Shown one piece after another: positions 41,098 to 48,456 of a stretch of 64,000 bases of DNA (position 1 is the first letter of the stretch; every line of letters starts with the position of its first letter). The stretch lies in the NCBI RefSeq assembly GCF_029318635.1, contig NZ_CP119676.1, positions 698,614-762,613 on the forward strand, in the 5' to 3' direction. The stretch is from Varunaivibrio sulfuroxidans. Lineage in GTDB: Bacteria; Pseudomonadota; Alphaproteobacteria; Rhodospirillales; Magnetovibrionaceae. The notes under the pieces are model-generated. The model saw only the letters and a list, made by a program, of their open reading frames with translations. It was not told the DNA's origin and did no database searches. A program made the position numbers and the translations under genes.

Positions 41098-41715
41098 TTA
41101 TGCGTCCCCCTCGCCTGCGGCGGCTTTTTCATCCCCCGGAAGAACGCGCTCGGGCCCTTCCCAGGGGCTGAGGTAATCGAAACTTCTAAATTCCTGGGTC
41201 AAGGCGACCGGCTCGTAGACGACGCGCTTTTTCTCGTCGTCGTAGCGCATCTCGACATAGCCCGTAAGCGGAAAATCCTTACGCAACGGATGACCCTGGA
41301 AACCATAATCGGTAAGTAGCCGGCGCAAATCGGGATGACCGGAAAACAACACCCCATAAAGGTCCCAGACTTCCCGCTCGAACCAGCCGGCGGTGCTGAA
41401 CACGCCGGTCACGCTGGGCACCGGGGTTTCGCCGTCGGTCTGAACCTTGACCCGGACCCGCGTGTTATGCGTCAAACTCAATAGGTTGTAGACGACATCG
41501 AAACGTTTTTCCCGCTGCGGATAATCGACGCCGCAAATGTCCATCACTTGCTTGAACCGACAGTTCACGTCGTCGCGCAGAAAGGTCAAAACCCTCACGA
41601 TATCGTCGGTGCGCGCATGAACGACAAGCTCACCCTGGGTCACGGCGGTCGCCAGGACCGCATCCCCTAGGGCTTCACCGATCATGTCTCCAAGTTCCTT
41701 GAGTGCCGCTGTCAT
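41098..41715 (-). CDS. nuoC: NADH-quinone oxidoreductase subunit C
   Basis: The 205-residue 30-kDa-type subunit of the hydrophilic arm. The signature [20 protein letters not shown] is followed by [18 protein letters not shown]. It is separate from NuoD, unlike the fused NuoCD of enterobacteria. It ends 4 bp before the nuoD start. Confidence 0.97.
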   Translation of the reverse strand: MTAALKELGDMIGEALGDAVLATAVTQGELVVHARTDDIVRVLTFLRDDVNCRFKQVMDICGVDYPQREKRFDVVYNLLSLTHNTRVRVKVQTDGETPVPSVTGVFSTAGWFEREVWDLYGVLFSGHPDLRRLLTDYGFQGHPLRKDFPLTGYVEMRYDDEKKRVVYEPVALTQEFRSFDYLSPWEGPERVLPGDEKAAAGEGDA

Positions 41716-41752
41716 GGTCTGTCCCGTATCCTTGCTCGTTACCCCGCCACCT

Positions 41753-42292
41753 TTAACGGAGAATAGTTCCGGTCCGGCGGATCTTTTTCTGCAACTGCAA
41801 CACGCCGTAAATCAGCGCCTCGGCGGTCGGCGGGCAACCGGGAACGTAGATGTCCACCGGAACGACGCGATCACAACCGCGCACGACGGAATAGGAATAA
41901 TGATAGTATCCTCCGCCATTGGCGCACGATCCCATCGAGATCACGTACCGCGGTTCGGCCATTTGGTCGTAAACCTTGCGAAAGGCCGGCGCCATTTTGT
42001 TGGTGAGCGTCCCCGCGACGATGATCACATCGGACTGGCGTGGACTGGGGCGCGGCACGACGCCGAAACGGTCGAGATCGTAGCGGCTCATATAGGCGTG
42101 GATCATTTCCACTGCGCAACACGCCAAGCCGAAAGTCATCGGCCACAGCGAACCGGTGCGCGCCCAATTGACCACTTTGTCGAGGTTGGCGACGACGAAG
42201 CCGCGCTCTTTCAACGTATCGGTGACCTGACCAAGCACGACATCCTGCTGCGCGCCCGGCGGCAACGGCGCCAAGGGTTGCTCTATTCCCAT
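41753..42292 (-). CDS. nuoB: NADH-quinone oxidoreductase subunit B
   Basis: The subunit that carries the terminal 4Fe-4S cluster N2. The ATG at 42292 ([13 protein letters not shown]) has AAGGGGCG upstream and gives 179 residues; the open frame runs much further upstream through nuoA without family character. The unusual tandem cysteines [10 protein letters not shown], then MGSCANGG and VPGCPP, are the cluster ligands. It overlaps nuoA by 10 bp. Confidence 0.96.
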   Translation of the reverse strand: MGIEQPLAPLPPGAQQDVVLGQVTDTLKERGFVVANLDKVVNWARTGSLWPMTFGLACCAVEMIHAYMSRYDLDRFGVVPRPSPRQSDVIIVAGTLTNKMAPAFRKVYDQMAEPRYVISMGSCANGGGYYHYSYSVVRGCDRVVPVDIYVPGCPPTAEALIYGVLQLQKKIRRTGTILR

Positions 42293-42648
42293 TCCAACGC
42301 CCCTTTCTTCCATTCGTATACAAAACCGATCGTCAAGATCGCGAGAAAGATCATCATCGACCAAAACCCAAACAACCCGATTTTCCCCAGACTGACCGCC
42401 CAGGGGAATAGGAAGGCTATTTCCAAATCGAAAATAATAAAAAGGATCGAGACGAGGTAAAACCGGACATCGAAGGGACGGCGCGCGTCCTCGAACGCCT
42501 CGAAACCGCATTCATACGCGGAATTCTTTTCCGGATCGGGTTTTTGATGCCCGATCAGCCAAGAGGCCGCCAGCATGAAAAACGCGATCGCGAAGGCGAC
42601 CCCTAAAAAAACCAAGATGGGAAAATATTGGCCGACGACAGCGTTCAT
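42283..42648 (-). CDS. nuoA: NADH-quinone oxidoreductase subunit A
   Basis: The first gene of the complex I operon, 121 residues with three helices. The quinone-site loop is [24 protein letters not shown], with the conserved cysteine. All fourteen subunits follow contiguously to nuoN with gaps of at most about 40 bp, so a single promoter upstream of 42648 may serve about 14 kb. Confidence 0.97.
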   Translation of the reverse strand: MNAVVGQYFPILVFLGVAFAIAFFMLAASWLIGHQKPDPEKNSAYECGFEAFEDARRPFDVRFYLVSILFIIFDLEIAFLFPWAVSLGKIGLFGFWSMMIFLAILTIGFVYEWKKGALEWE

Positions 42649-42891
42649 ATCCGCGAATCCCTCTGCCTAAGAAGATGATCTAATGCCGATCCCCCGGCAC
42701 ACCGCAAAAAAACGGCCACATCAAAACCGACGCGCCGTACGAACGTCATGGCGCGCATTAGGGAAAGTTCCGTCATGTCAACCGACCCCTTCGGTCGTTA
42801 TCGCCACACACCAACACGCACGAAAACCGACACTTCGGCCTTGCTCTAGTCAGCCCTAAAAACCAGACTGCGGCGAACCACATTCTTTATA

Positions 42892-42907
42892 AGGTTTTTA
42901 AAAACCT
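42892..42907. repeat. 16-bp perfect palindrome AGGTTTTT/AAAAACCT
   Basis: A perfect palindrome in AT-rich DNA, 240 bp upstream of nuoA (minus strand) and 6 bp before the ATG of the doubtful small frame at 42914. It could be an operator for a dimeric regulator or a hairpin in RNA. No second copy was seen in the window. Confidence 0.6.
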
Positions 42908-42913
42908 ATTCCT

Positions 42914-43096
42914 ATGCCAAATTTTAAAGACATCCTAAAAGACAACCCAGGATACTTTTCCATTCAGCAGCGTGAACCGTTTTGGATTGTGAAAATCAAA
43001 CACCGAGCTCCCTCCGGCAGAGGTGCAGCGAACTCTTCCCCGAACAACGCCGAGGCCAAGATCAATCGTACACATGCAAAAGCCGCGTGCAGATAG
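42914..43096 (+). CDS. Doubtful 60-codon frame
   Basis: Encodes MPNFKDILKDNPGYFSIQQ and a basic C-terminal half. There is no good ribosome-binding site and no recognised domain, and it lies in a spacer of unusual composition. It could be a remnant of a longer gene or chance. Listed because it is the only plus-strand frame of this size in the spacer. Confidence 0.2.
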   Translation: MPNFKDILKDNPGYFSIQQREPFWIVKIKHRAPSGRGAANSSPNNAEAKINRTHAKAACR

Positions 43097-43111
43097 CTAA
43101 GATCTAGAAAT

Positions 43112-43152
43112 GTAAAAGAACAATTCCACGATTACAAATAGTTATGGAATTG
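43112..43152 (-). terminator. Terminator of tRNA-Asp
   Basis: On the minus strand CAATTCCA pairs with TGGAATTG (43121-43152), and TTCTTTTACATTT follows. It lies 7 bases after the tRNA-Asp 3' end. Confidence 0.7.
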
Positions 43153-43158
43153 CTAATA

Positions 43159-43235
43159 TGGCGGGAGTGACGGGACTCGAACCCGCGACCTCTGGCGTGA
43201 CAGGCCAGCGCTCTAACCAACTGAGCTACACCCCC
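43159..43235 (-). tRNA. tRNA-Asp (anticodon GTC)
   Basis: A 77-base cloverleaf with encoded CCA. The 7-bp acceptor stem starts GGGGGTG, the D-arm is GCTCAGTTGGTTAGAGC, the anticodon stem is CTGGC/GCCAG with loop CTGTCAC (anticodon GTC), and the T-arm holds GGTTCGAGTCC. Its own terminator follows. Confidence 0.97.
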
Positions 43236-43639
43236 TTAGAGAAGAGGACACCTTCCATGGAGGAAAGCGTCGTGTCGTTAGGGACGGCGGTTTAGTAAAA
43301 CACCCCCCCATGAGTGTCAAGCACGCAAGTCGAGGTTTTCACTTTTTTCTTGGGATAACCCTAGGGCGACGGAAGGGAACCGATAGCTCCAACAGAACAA
43401 AGAACACAAACTAAAAATTATAAACATAAACATGTAAACATAAAGAATAATGAGACACCTTAATAAAAATTATTTAAGAGAATATGAATACTATTTTTAT
43501 TTACATACTATAACTATACACAGCCATAGTAGGAATTGCTGGTGTTCTATATTTGTCATGAAATTTGACATTTCATAAACAATCAACGAATATGCGCACC
43601 TCATTCACCAAAGATACTTACAAGCCATAAGGATTTATT
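43236..43639. other. 404-bp AT-rich leader upstream of the ABC importer
   Basis: No gene is visible. The stretch 43,400-43,600 is very AT-rich compared with its surroundings. It holds three close copies of AAACAT (about 43432-43451), several TATAAT-like hexamers and an inverted repeat near the binding-protein start. The minus-strand promoter of tRNA-Asp must also lie at its left end. Such a region suits an osmotically regulated promoter, but no specific site can be assigned. Confidence 0.45.
43558..43576 (+). promoter_or_regulatory. Inverted repeat upstream of the importer, possible operator
   Basis: ATGAAAT-TTGAC-ATTTCAT is a perfect 7-bp inverted repeat with a 5-bp centre, overlapped by a second one, TGTCA-N7-TGACA. 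It lies about 64 bp before the binding-protein ATG, where a dimeric repressor could act. No regulator gene is next to it, so the partner is unknown. Confidence 0.4.
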
Positions 43640-44668
43640 ATGATCAGGAAAGCAGTGGTTGGCGCCTGCGTCGTTGCGTTTGGCGGCGTGTTGTCCATGA
43701 ACCTCACCATGAGCACGGCGCGCGCGGCGTCCACCGCCGCGCCCCAGTGCGAAATCAACCGTCCTATTGTATTTTCGGATCTCAATTGGGACTCCAACCG
43801 ATTCCATACCGCCCTCGCCCGCTTCATCGTCGAAAAAGGTTATGGGTGTAAAACCGACGCAACCCCCGGCGACACCATGCCACTGATCATGGCGCTGATT
43901 CGTGGCGACAACGACGTCATGATGGAGCTGTGGGAAGAAAACGTTAAGGATGTCTGGCAAAAAGCCGAGAAGCAGGGCAAGGTCGAGAAGGTCGGCGTTA
44001 ACTTTCCCGACGCGGTTCAAGGATGGTTCATCCCCAAATACCTCGCCGAAGGCAAGGCCAAGGGCCTGAAAAGCGTCGCCGACCTCCCCAAATATAAAGA
44101 TCTTTTCCAGGACCCCGAGGAGCCCAGCAAGGGGCGTTTCACCAACTGCCCCGCCGGTTGGGGGTGCGAGGACGTCAACTCGAAAAAGCTCAAGGCCTAC
44201 GGCCTGCTGAAGGATTACACCAATTTCCGTGTCGGCACGGGCGCCGCGCTGGATGCGGCGATCGCCGGCGCCTACAAACGTAAAAAACCGATCTTGTTCT
44301 ATTATTGGGGACCGACCTGGATCATGGGCAAATACGACATGGTGCAGTTGCAGGAACCGAAATACGATCCCAAGGTCTGGGACAACTTGCTGAAAAACGA
44401 CAACGCGAAACAAGCCTGCGCCTACCCGGTCGTCGCCGTCGAGGTGGCGGTCAGCAAGCCGTTCGCGGACAAGGCGCCGAAGATCATCAATTTCCTATCC
44501 CACTATCACACCAATAATGCGATGGTTTCTCGGGCTTTGACGTACATGCAGGAAAACAACGTCTCGGCGAAGGACGCCGCCCTACACTTCCTGAAAACGC
44601 AACAAAAAGTGTGGACGAAATGGGTCCCCGCCGATGTCGCGAAACGGGTGGAAAGCGCCCTTAACTAA
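43640..44668 (+). CDS. proX: Glycine betaine/proline-type ABC transporter, substrate-binding protein
   Basis: A 342-residue periplasmic binding protein of the OpuAC/ProX group. The signal peptide ends STARAA near residue 29. The mature part has the family start PIVFSDLNWDSNRF, TDATPGDTMPLIMALIRGDNDVMMELW, WFIPKYLAE, and FYYWGPTWIMGKYD with aromatic residues suited to the cation-pi box for a quaternary ammonium. Cysteines at CPAGWGC may form a disulfide. The substrate could be glycine betaine, proline betaine, choline or a relative; sequence alone does not decide. It is the first gene of the importer operon and is followed by a strong hairpin. Confidence 0.88.
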   Translation: MIRKAVVGACVVAFGGVLSMNLTMSTARAASTAAPQCEINRPIVFSDLNWDSNRFHTALARFIVEKGYGCKTDATPGDTMPLIMALIRGDNDVMMELWEENVKDVWQKAEKQGKVEKVGVNFPDAVQGWFIPKYLAEGKAKGLKSVADLPKYKDLFQDPEEPSKGRFTNCPAGWGCEDVNSKKLKAYGLLKDYTNFRVGTGAALDAAIAGAYKRKKPILFYYWGPTWIMGKYDMVQLQEPKYDPKVWDNLLKNDNAKQACAYPVVAVEVAVSKPFADKAPKIINFLSHYHTNNAMVSRALTYMQENNVSAKDAALHFLKTQQKVWTKWVPADVAKRVESALN

Positions 44669-44683
44669 AATTTTCTTCGGACC

Positions 44684-44720
44684 AAATCCCCGACCCCATC
44701 CAAGACGGGGTCGGGGATTT
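44684..44720 (+). terminator. Strong hairpin between binding-protein and permease genes
   Basis: A perfect 14-bp stem AAATCCCCGACCCC/GGGGTCGGGGATTT (44684-44697 and 44707-44720) with a 9-base loop lies 15 bp after the binding-protein stop. No U-run follows. Such intra-operon hairpins usually protect the abundant binding-protein mRNA and reduce read-through to the permease. Confidence 0.8.
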
Positions 44721-44760
44721 GCTTCCAATAACTTCCAGCAACAGCAATGAGAAAAATATA

Positions 44761-45624
44761 GTGTTTCCGGAAAACTTCACGTTTTCGATTCGAAATCCAA
44801 TCAACACGGCGATCGATTGGTTGATTACCAATTTTGGCGATACCTTCGATGCCGTCGTCCACAACGTCCTCGCCGTCTTTGTTCCCATCGAGCAGGCTTT
44901 ACGACACACCCCGTGGTGGATCATCGTCCTGCTGGTTTTGGGTCTTTCGTACCACGCCAGCCGTAACTGGCGCCTGAGCGCAATGCTCGGCGCGTTGATG
45001 ATGTTGATCGGCGTCTTGGGGCTGTGGGACATGGCGATGCAGAGCCTCGCCCTGATGTTGGTTTCGACCGTCATTTCGGTTACAATCGGCATTCCCATCG
45101 GAATCGCCATGGCGGCGCATGACCGCCTGCGCGCGGCTGTTTTGCCCATTTTAGACATGATGCAGACCATGCCCAGTTTCGTCTACCTGATCCCGGCGCT
45201 GATGCTGTTTGGCCTGGGCATCGTGCCCGCCATTCTGGCGACGTTCATTTACGCCGTCCCGCCGGTGATTCGCCTAACCGACTTGGGAATTCGCCTCGTC
45301 GATCATGAAACGGTCGAGGCCGCCCGCGCCTTCGGCGCCAATCGGCGTCAAATTTTATTCGGCGTACAACTGCCCCTTGCGATTCCCAACATCATGGCCG
45401 GCGTTAATCAAACCACCATGATGGCCCTGTCGATGGTCGTCATCGCCTCGATGATCGGCGTGCGCGGGTTAGGTCAGGAAGTCCTTTTGGGTATTCAACG
45501 CCTGGATGTCGGACGCGGCGCATCGGCGGGCATCGCCATTGTCGCGCTGGCCGTCGTGCTCGACCGCATCACCCAAGCTTATGGAAAGCGCGCTCAGGCA
45601 TACAAACAAAAGGGACATGGATAA
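44761..45624 (+). CDS. proW: Glycine betaine/proline-type ABC transporter, permease
   Basis: From a GTG at 44761 it has 287 residues, the usual length; a TTG at 44719 in the same frame would lie inside the preceding hairpin, so I reject it. About six to seven membrane helices. The EAA-type loop for ATPase contact is EAARAFGANRRQILFGVQLPLAIPNIM. The N-terminal segment NPINTAIDWLITNFGDTFDAV is typical of ProW/OpuAB. The stop overlaps the ATPase ATG as TAATG. The start has only a weak ribosome-binding site, consistent with less permease than binding protein. Confidence 0.87.
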   Translation: MFPENFTFSIRNPINTAIDWLITNFGDTFDAVVHNVLAVFVPIEQALRHTPWWIIVLLVLGLSYHASRNWRLSAMLGALMMLIGVLGLWDMAMQSLALMLVSTVISVTIGIPIGIAMAAHDRLRAAVLPILDMMQTMPSFVYLIPALMLFGLGIVPAILATFIYAVPPVIRLTDLGIRLVDHETVEAARAFGANRRQILFGVQLPLAIPNIMAGVNQTTMMALSMVVIASMIGVRGLGQEVLLGIQRLDVGRGASAGIAIVALAVVLDRITQAYGKRAQAYKQKGHG

Positions 45625-46871
45625 TGCCCGAAGCAAAAAATAAAATCGAAGTCCGTAACGTCTTTAAGGTCTTTGGTAAAACGCCAAAGGCCATTTTGCC
45701 GATGGTCGAAAACGGCGCGGGCAAGGACGAAGTGCTGGAAAAAACCGGTCATACCATCGGCCTCAACAACGTCACCCTGTCGATCAAGGAAGGGGAGACC
45801 TTCGTCATCATGGGTCTGTCCGGCTCGGGAAAATCGACCCTAATCCGTCATTTCAACCGCCTGATCGACCCCACGTCGGGGGAAATCATCGTTGACGGAC
45901 AGGACGTCATCAAGATGGACATGAAAGCGTTGGTCGATTTCCGCCGCCACAAGATGAGCATGGTCTTCCAGCGCTTCGGACTGTTCCCGCACAGAACGGT
46001 ATTGAAAAACGTCGCCTACGGCCTTGAGGTGCAAAAAATCCCCCGCGCCCAGCGTAACGAACGGGCCCGCGAATGGATCGAAACGGTCGGCCTTTCGGGG
46101 TACGAAAACGCCTACCCAAGTCAGCTCTCGGGCGGCATGCAGCAGCGCGTCGGGCTCGCCCGCGCCTTGTGCACGGATCCCGACATCTTGCTCATGGACG
46201 AGGCGTTTTCGGCATTGGATCCCTTGATTCGCAGCGACATGCAGGACCAGTTGGTCGAACTACAGAAAAAGTTGCACAAAACCATCGTGTTCATCACCCA
46301 CGACCTGCACGAAGCCCTGCGCATCGGTGACCGTATCGCCATCTTGAAGGACGGCGAGATTCGTCAGATCGGCGAGCCGGAGGAAATTTTGATGCATCCG
46401 GCCGACGATTACGTCAATGCGTTCGTCCGCGATGTCGATCGTTCGCGGGTCCTCTCCGCGCGCTCGTTGATGAAAAAACCGCCGGTCGTCGTCAGCGAGG
46501 ACGCCTCGTTGAGCGAGGTCATTGAAAAAATCGCCGCCTCCAGCGCCAGCTATGCCTACGTTCAGTGTTCGCAAAACATCCTTCAAGGCGCGGTCACCGG
46601 CGAGACGGTACGCGCGGCGTCCCGGCAAGGCGAAGACGATCTGAAATCGCTGGTCCAGCCGATCCCCTCGGCAACGCCCGACACCATGCTCGCCGATCTG
46701 CTGTCCGACACCCTGCAATCGGACGTCCCGATCGCCATCATCGGCGACGATGGCCGTATTCGCGGCATATTGCCCCGCAAGACCATCCTCGCCGCCCTGT
46801 CCGAGAACGCCGCGCCCCCACCCGCACCGGACCAGACGCCACCCAATAAACCGTTTACAAACGCGGCGTAA
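45624..46871 (+). CDS. proV: Glycine betaine/proline-type ABC transporter, ATPase with CBS region
   Basis: A 415-residue ATPase. Walker A is GLSGSGKST at residues 64-72, signature LSGGMQQRVGLARAL, Walker B ILLMDEAFSALDP and switch FITHDLHEA. The N-terminal extension (about 1-50) is typical of ProV/OpuAA. A CBS-type regulatory region follows the ATPase (about 285-395), which in OpuA senses ionic strength. It ends PPNKPFTNAA. The gene order binding protein-permease-ATPase is the reverse of E. coli proVWX. Confidence 0.9.
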   Translation: MPEAKNKIEVRNVFKVFGKTPKAILPMVENGAGKDEVLEKTGHTIGLNNVTLSIKEGETFVIMGLSGSGKSTLIRHFNRLIDPTSGEIIVDGQDVIKMDMKALVDFRRHKMSMVFQRFGLFPHRTVLKNVAYGLEVQKIPRAQRNERAREWIETVGLSGYENAYPSQLSGGMQQRVGLARALCTDPDILLMDEAFSALDPLIRSDMQDQLVELQKKLHKTIVFITHDLHEALRIGDRIAILKDGEIRQIGEPEEILMHPADDYVNAFVRDVDRSRVLSARSLMKKPPVVVSEDASLSEVIEKIAASSASYAYVQCSQNILQGAVTGETVRAASRQGEDDLKSLVQPIPSATPDTMLADLLSDTLQSDVPIAIIGDDGRIRGILPRKTILAALSENAAPPPAPDQTPPNKPFTNAA

Positions 46872-47169
46872 CCGCGGGCTTTCACGTTTGTTTACCCATT
46901 TTGGCTTTTCGAGTACGCCGCCCCACCGAAAGATGGGACGGCGTACTCACAATGGGAGAACCCGCTCGCTCTTCAACCCTTCCGCCGGCAAGCCCCCCCC
47001 CGCAAATCAGCAAACCGCCGGTTCAACCCCGTGCTTCTTTGCCTCGTTTCCTACGGCATTAACAAAGGACATAAAGAAGATGTTCATGCCGACGTACGCC
47101 GCCAGGCTGGAAACAAGACCAAGCTGGAAACAAAACAAAGGGCATCCGACAGGCTCATATCGTTACCGG
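46872..47169. other. Spacer after the importer operon, with a long hairpin
   Basis: No gene is recognised. A hairpin at 46911-46948 has a 10-bp perfect outer stem GAGTACGCCG/CGGCGTACTC, one mismatch and four more pairs (CCCA/TGGG). It lies 40 bp after proV and is its likely transcript end, although no U-run follows on the plus strand. The rest (46,950-47,169) holds an 11-bp direct repeat GCTGGAAACAA and nothing else I can name. Confidence 0.5.
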
Positions 47170-47502
47170 TTATTTTTTGTAAAGACCGGAGATCATCAGA
47201 ACGTCGATCGCCGTGCCGGGAATATCAATCCCGCCGTCGATCAACGCCGCGATGAGGTCAAGAATCGCATCGATGCCCTCCGCAAGGTGGAAAACGCCCC
47301 CGGATCATTGAAACGACGCGCGTCGAATTGCTCAAACAGTCGGGAGGGGTAGTCAAAAGGGTCCTGACTTACAAGCGCTAACCTTACCCGACCGGGACGG
47401 GTCTCCCGCCTATCGAACGACCTTGGGCAGCGTCAGCGACGAACTGGCGGACATCCCCCACGGCCTGATAGGGGACGCCCTTTACGACGAAACCGGATGA
47501 AA
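47170..47502 (-). pseudogene. Degraded gene with two frameshifts, function unknown
   Basis: On the minus strand three consecutive segments in different frames read like one protein: GFVVKGVPYQAVGDVRQFV, then RLALVSQDPFDYPSRLFEQF with DARRFNDPG, then HLAEGIDAILDLIAALIDGG ending SGLYKK and a stop at 47170. Shifts fall near 47,400 and at a run of five G near 47,297. The 5' end is lost close to tRNA-Val. I do not recognise the family. Sequencing error in the G run could account for one shift but hardly both. Confidence 0.5.
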
Positions 47503-47538
47503 CCCCGAGACTCGGTGGCAAATATTGGTGGGTGGGAA

Positions 47539-47614
47539 TGGTGGGCGGTGACGGGCTCGAACCGCCGACATTCTCGGTGTAAACGAGATGCTCTTCCAAC
47601 TGAGCTAACCGCCC
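47539..47614 (-). tRNA. tRNA-Val (anticodon TAC)
   Basis: A 76-base cloverleaf with encoded CCA. Acceptor GGGCGGT, D-arm GCTCAGTTGGAAGAGC, anticodon stem TCTCG/CGAGA with loop TTTACAC (anticodon TAC), and T-arm GGTTCGAGCCC. Confidence 0.97.
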
Positions 47615-47690
47615 TTAAAATGCAATGCGTCCCATATCCGGGCGCCCGGCATGTCGGGATATGTCCGCCGGGTGAAAATCGCCCGATACC

Positions 47691-47710
47691 TTACGATATC
47701 TTACGATATC
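47691..47710. repeat. Tandem 10-bp repeat TTACGATATC x2
   Basis: Two exact copies, preceded by the related GCCCGATACC, about 75 bp upstream of tRNA-Val on its strand. It may be part of the tRNA-Val promoter region or a slippage product. Confidence 0.5.
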
Positions 47711-47852
47711 TTTTAGCGGACGTTCCCTCCCACTGGCGTCCGCCCCAATTTCGGCCCTCAAGAGCGATAGGACGCCTCTAAGCCTCACAACCTCGCCGTG
47801 GGGCGCAGAGTATCTTTGACGGGCCGTAAACTCAAGCTCTATGGAGGGTCGA

Positions 47853-47891
47853 AACAAAAAAAACCGGCCGCCCCAAAAGACAGCCGGTTTT
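47853..47891 (-). terminator. Rho-independent terminator after hupB
   Basis: Minus-strand AAAACCGGC pairs with GCCGGTTTT (47860-47891), extended by a U-run of eight. It lies about 25 bp after the hupB stop codon. Confidence 0.9.
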
Positions 47892-47915
47892 AAAGCATGC
47901 GTCGAAATGCGTCGT

Positions 47916-48188
47916 TTAGTTAACGGCGTCTTTCAGACCCTTGCCGGCCTTGAATTTCGGCTGATTGGACGCCGGAATGCTGATGGGCTCGCCGGTCCGG
48001 GGATTGCGTCCCTGAGACGCCGCGCGCTTGGCGACGCTGAAGGTGCCAAAACCAACCAGACGCACTTCCTTTTTATCTTTCAAGGAGGACGTGATCGACG
48101 AGAAAACAGCGTCGACGGCTTTGGCGGCATCAGCCTTGGAAAGGCCGGTGCTTTCGGCGACGGCAGCAACGAGATCATTCTTATTCAA
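47916..48188 (-). CDS. hupB: DNA-binding protein HU
   Basis: A 90-residue nucleoid protein that bends and wraps [24 protein letters not shown] and [28 protein letters not shown], with the DNA-intercalating proline in the flexible arm, are diagnostic, as is [13 protein letters not shown] at the end. It follows lon, the usual order, with its own promoter expected in the 268-bp gap 48189-48456. Confidence 0.97.
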   Translation of the reverse strand: MNKNDLVAAVAESTGLSKADAAKAVDAVFSSITSSLKDKKEVRLVGFGTFSVAKRAASQGRNPRTGEPISIPASNQPKFKAGKGLKDAVN

Positions 48189-48386
48189 TGTAAGGCCCCC
48201 TTTATCGTCTATGTGAAATTAGACATTTTTGGAAAGGACCACGGGGGTTGTTCCGTGGCGATGTGTGATGGCGCACTTTAGATCGCCGGAAACACCGCCG
48301 TCAATCGTTGAACTGCACTTTTCCCCAGGTTTTTTGCGGGTTACAGCGCATTTTAGGAAAATACAATTATTCAAAACGAGAAGAAC

Positions 48387-48412
48387 CCCGGTGAAACAAA
48401 TAGTTCACCGGG
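48387..48412 (-). terminator. Hairpin after lon
   Basis: A 9-bp perfect stem CCCGGTGAA/TTCACCGGG with an 8-base loop, followed on the minus strand by GGTTCTTCTCGTTTTG. It lies 45 bp after the lon stop. The U-run is interrupted, so termination may be partial. Confidence 0.6.
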
Positions 48413-48456
48413 ATTCACTTTACTCTTTCATAGATGATTTATTTTTACCCCAAGAT

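Larger units (their letters stand above)
42649..43158. other. 510-bp spacer upstream of nuoA, mostly non-coding
   Basis: It must hold the nuo operon promoter on the minus strand, but no convincing hexamer pair stands out. It contains a 16-bp perfect palindrome, one doubtful 60-codon plus-strand frame and the tRNA-Asp terminator. Base composition falls sharply in GC from about 42,850 onward. Confidence 0.5.

Noticed and set aside
47031-47352. Plus-strand frames between proV and tRNA-Val
   Set aside because: They are basic, domain-free frames opposite the degraded minus-strand gene and have no good start context.
43159-47614. A genomic island with att repeats at the tRNA genes
   Set aside because: I found no duplicated tRNA 3' end and no integrase; the insertion idea rests on synteny only.
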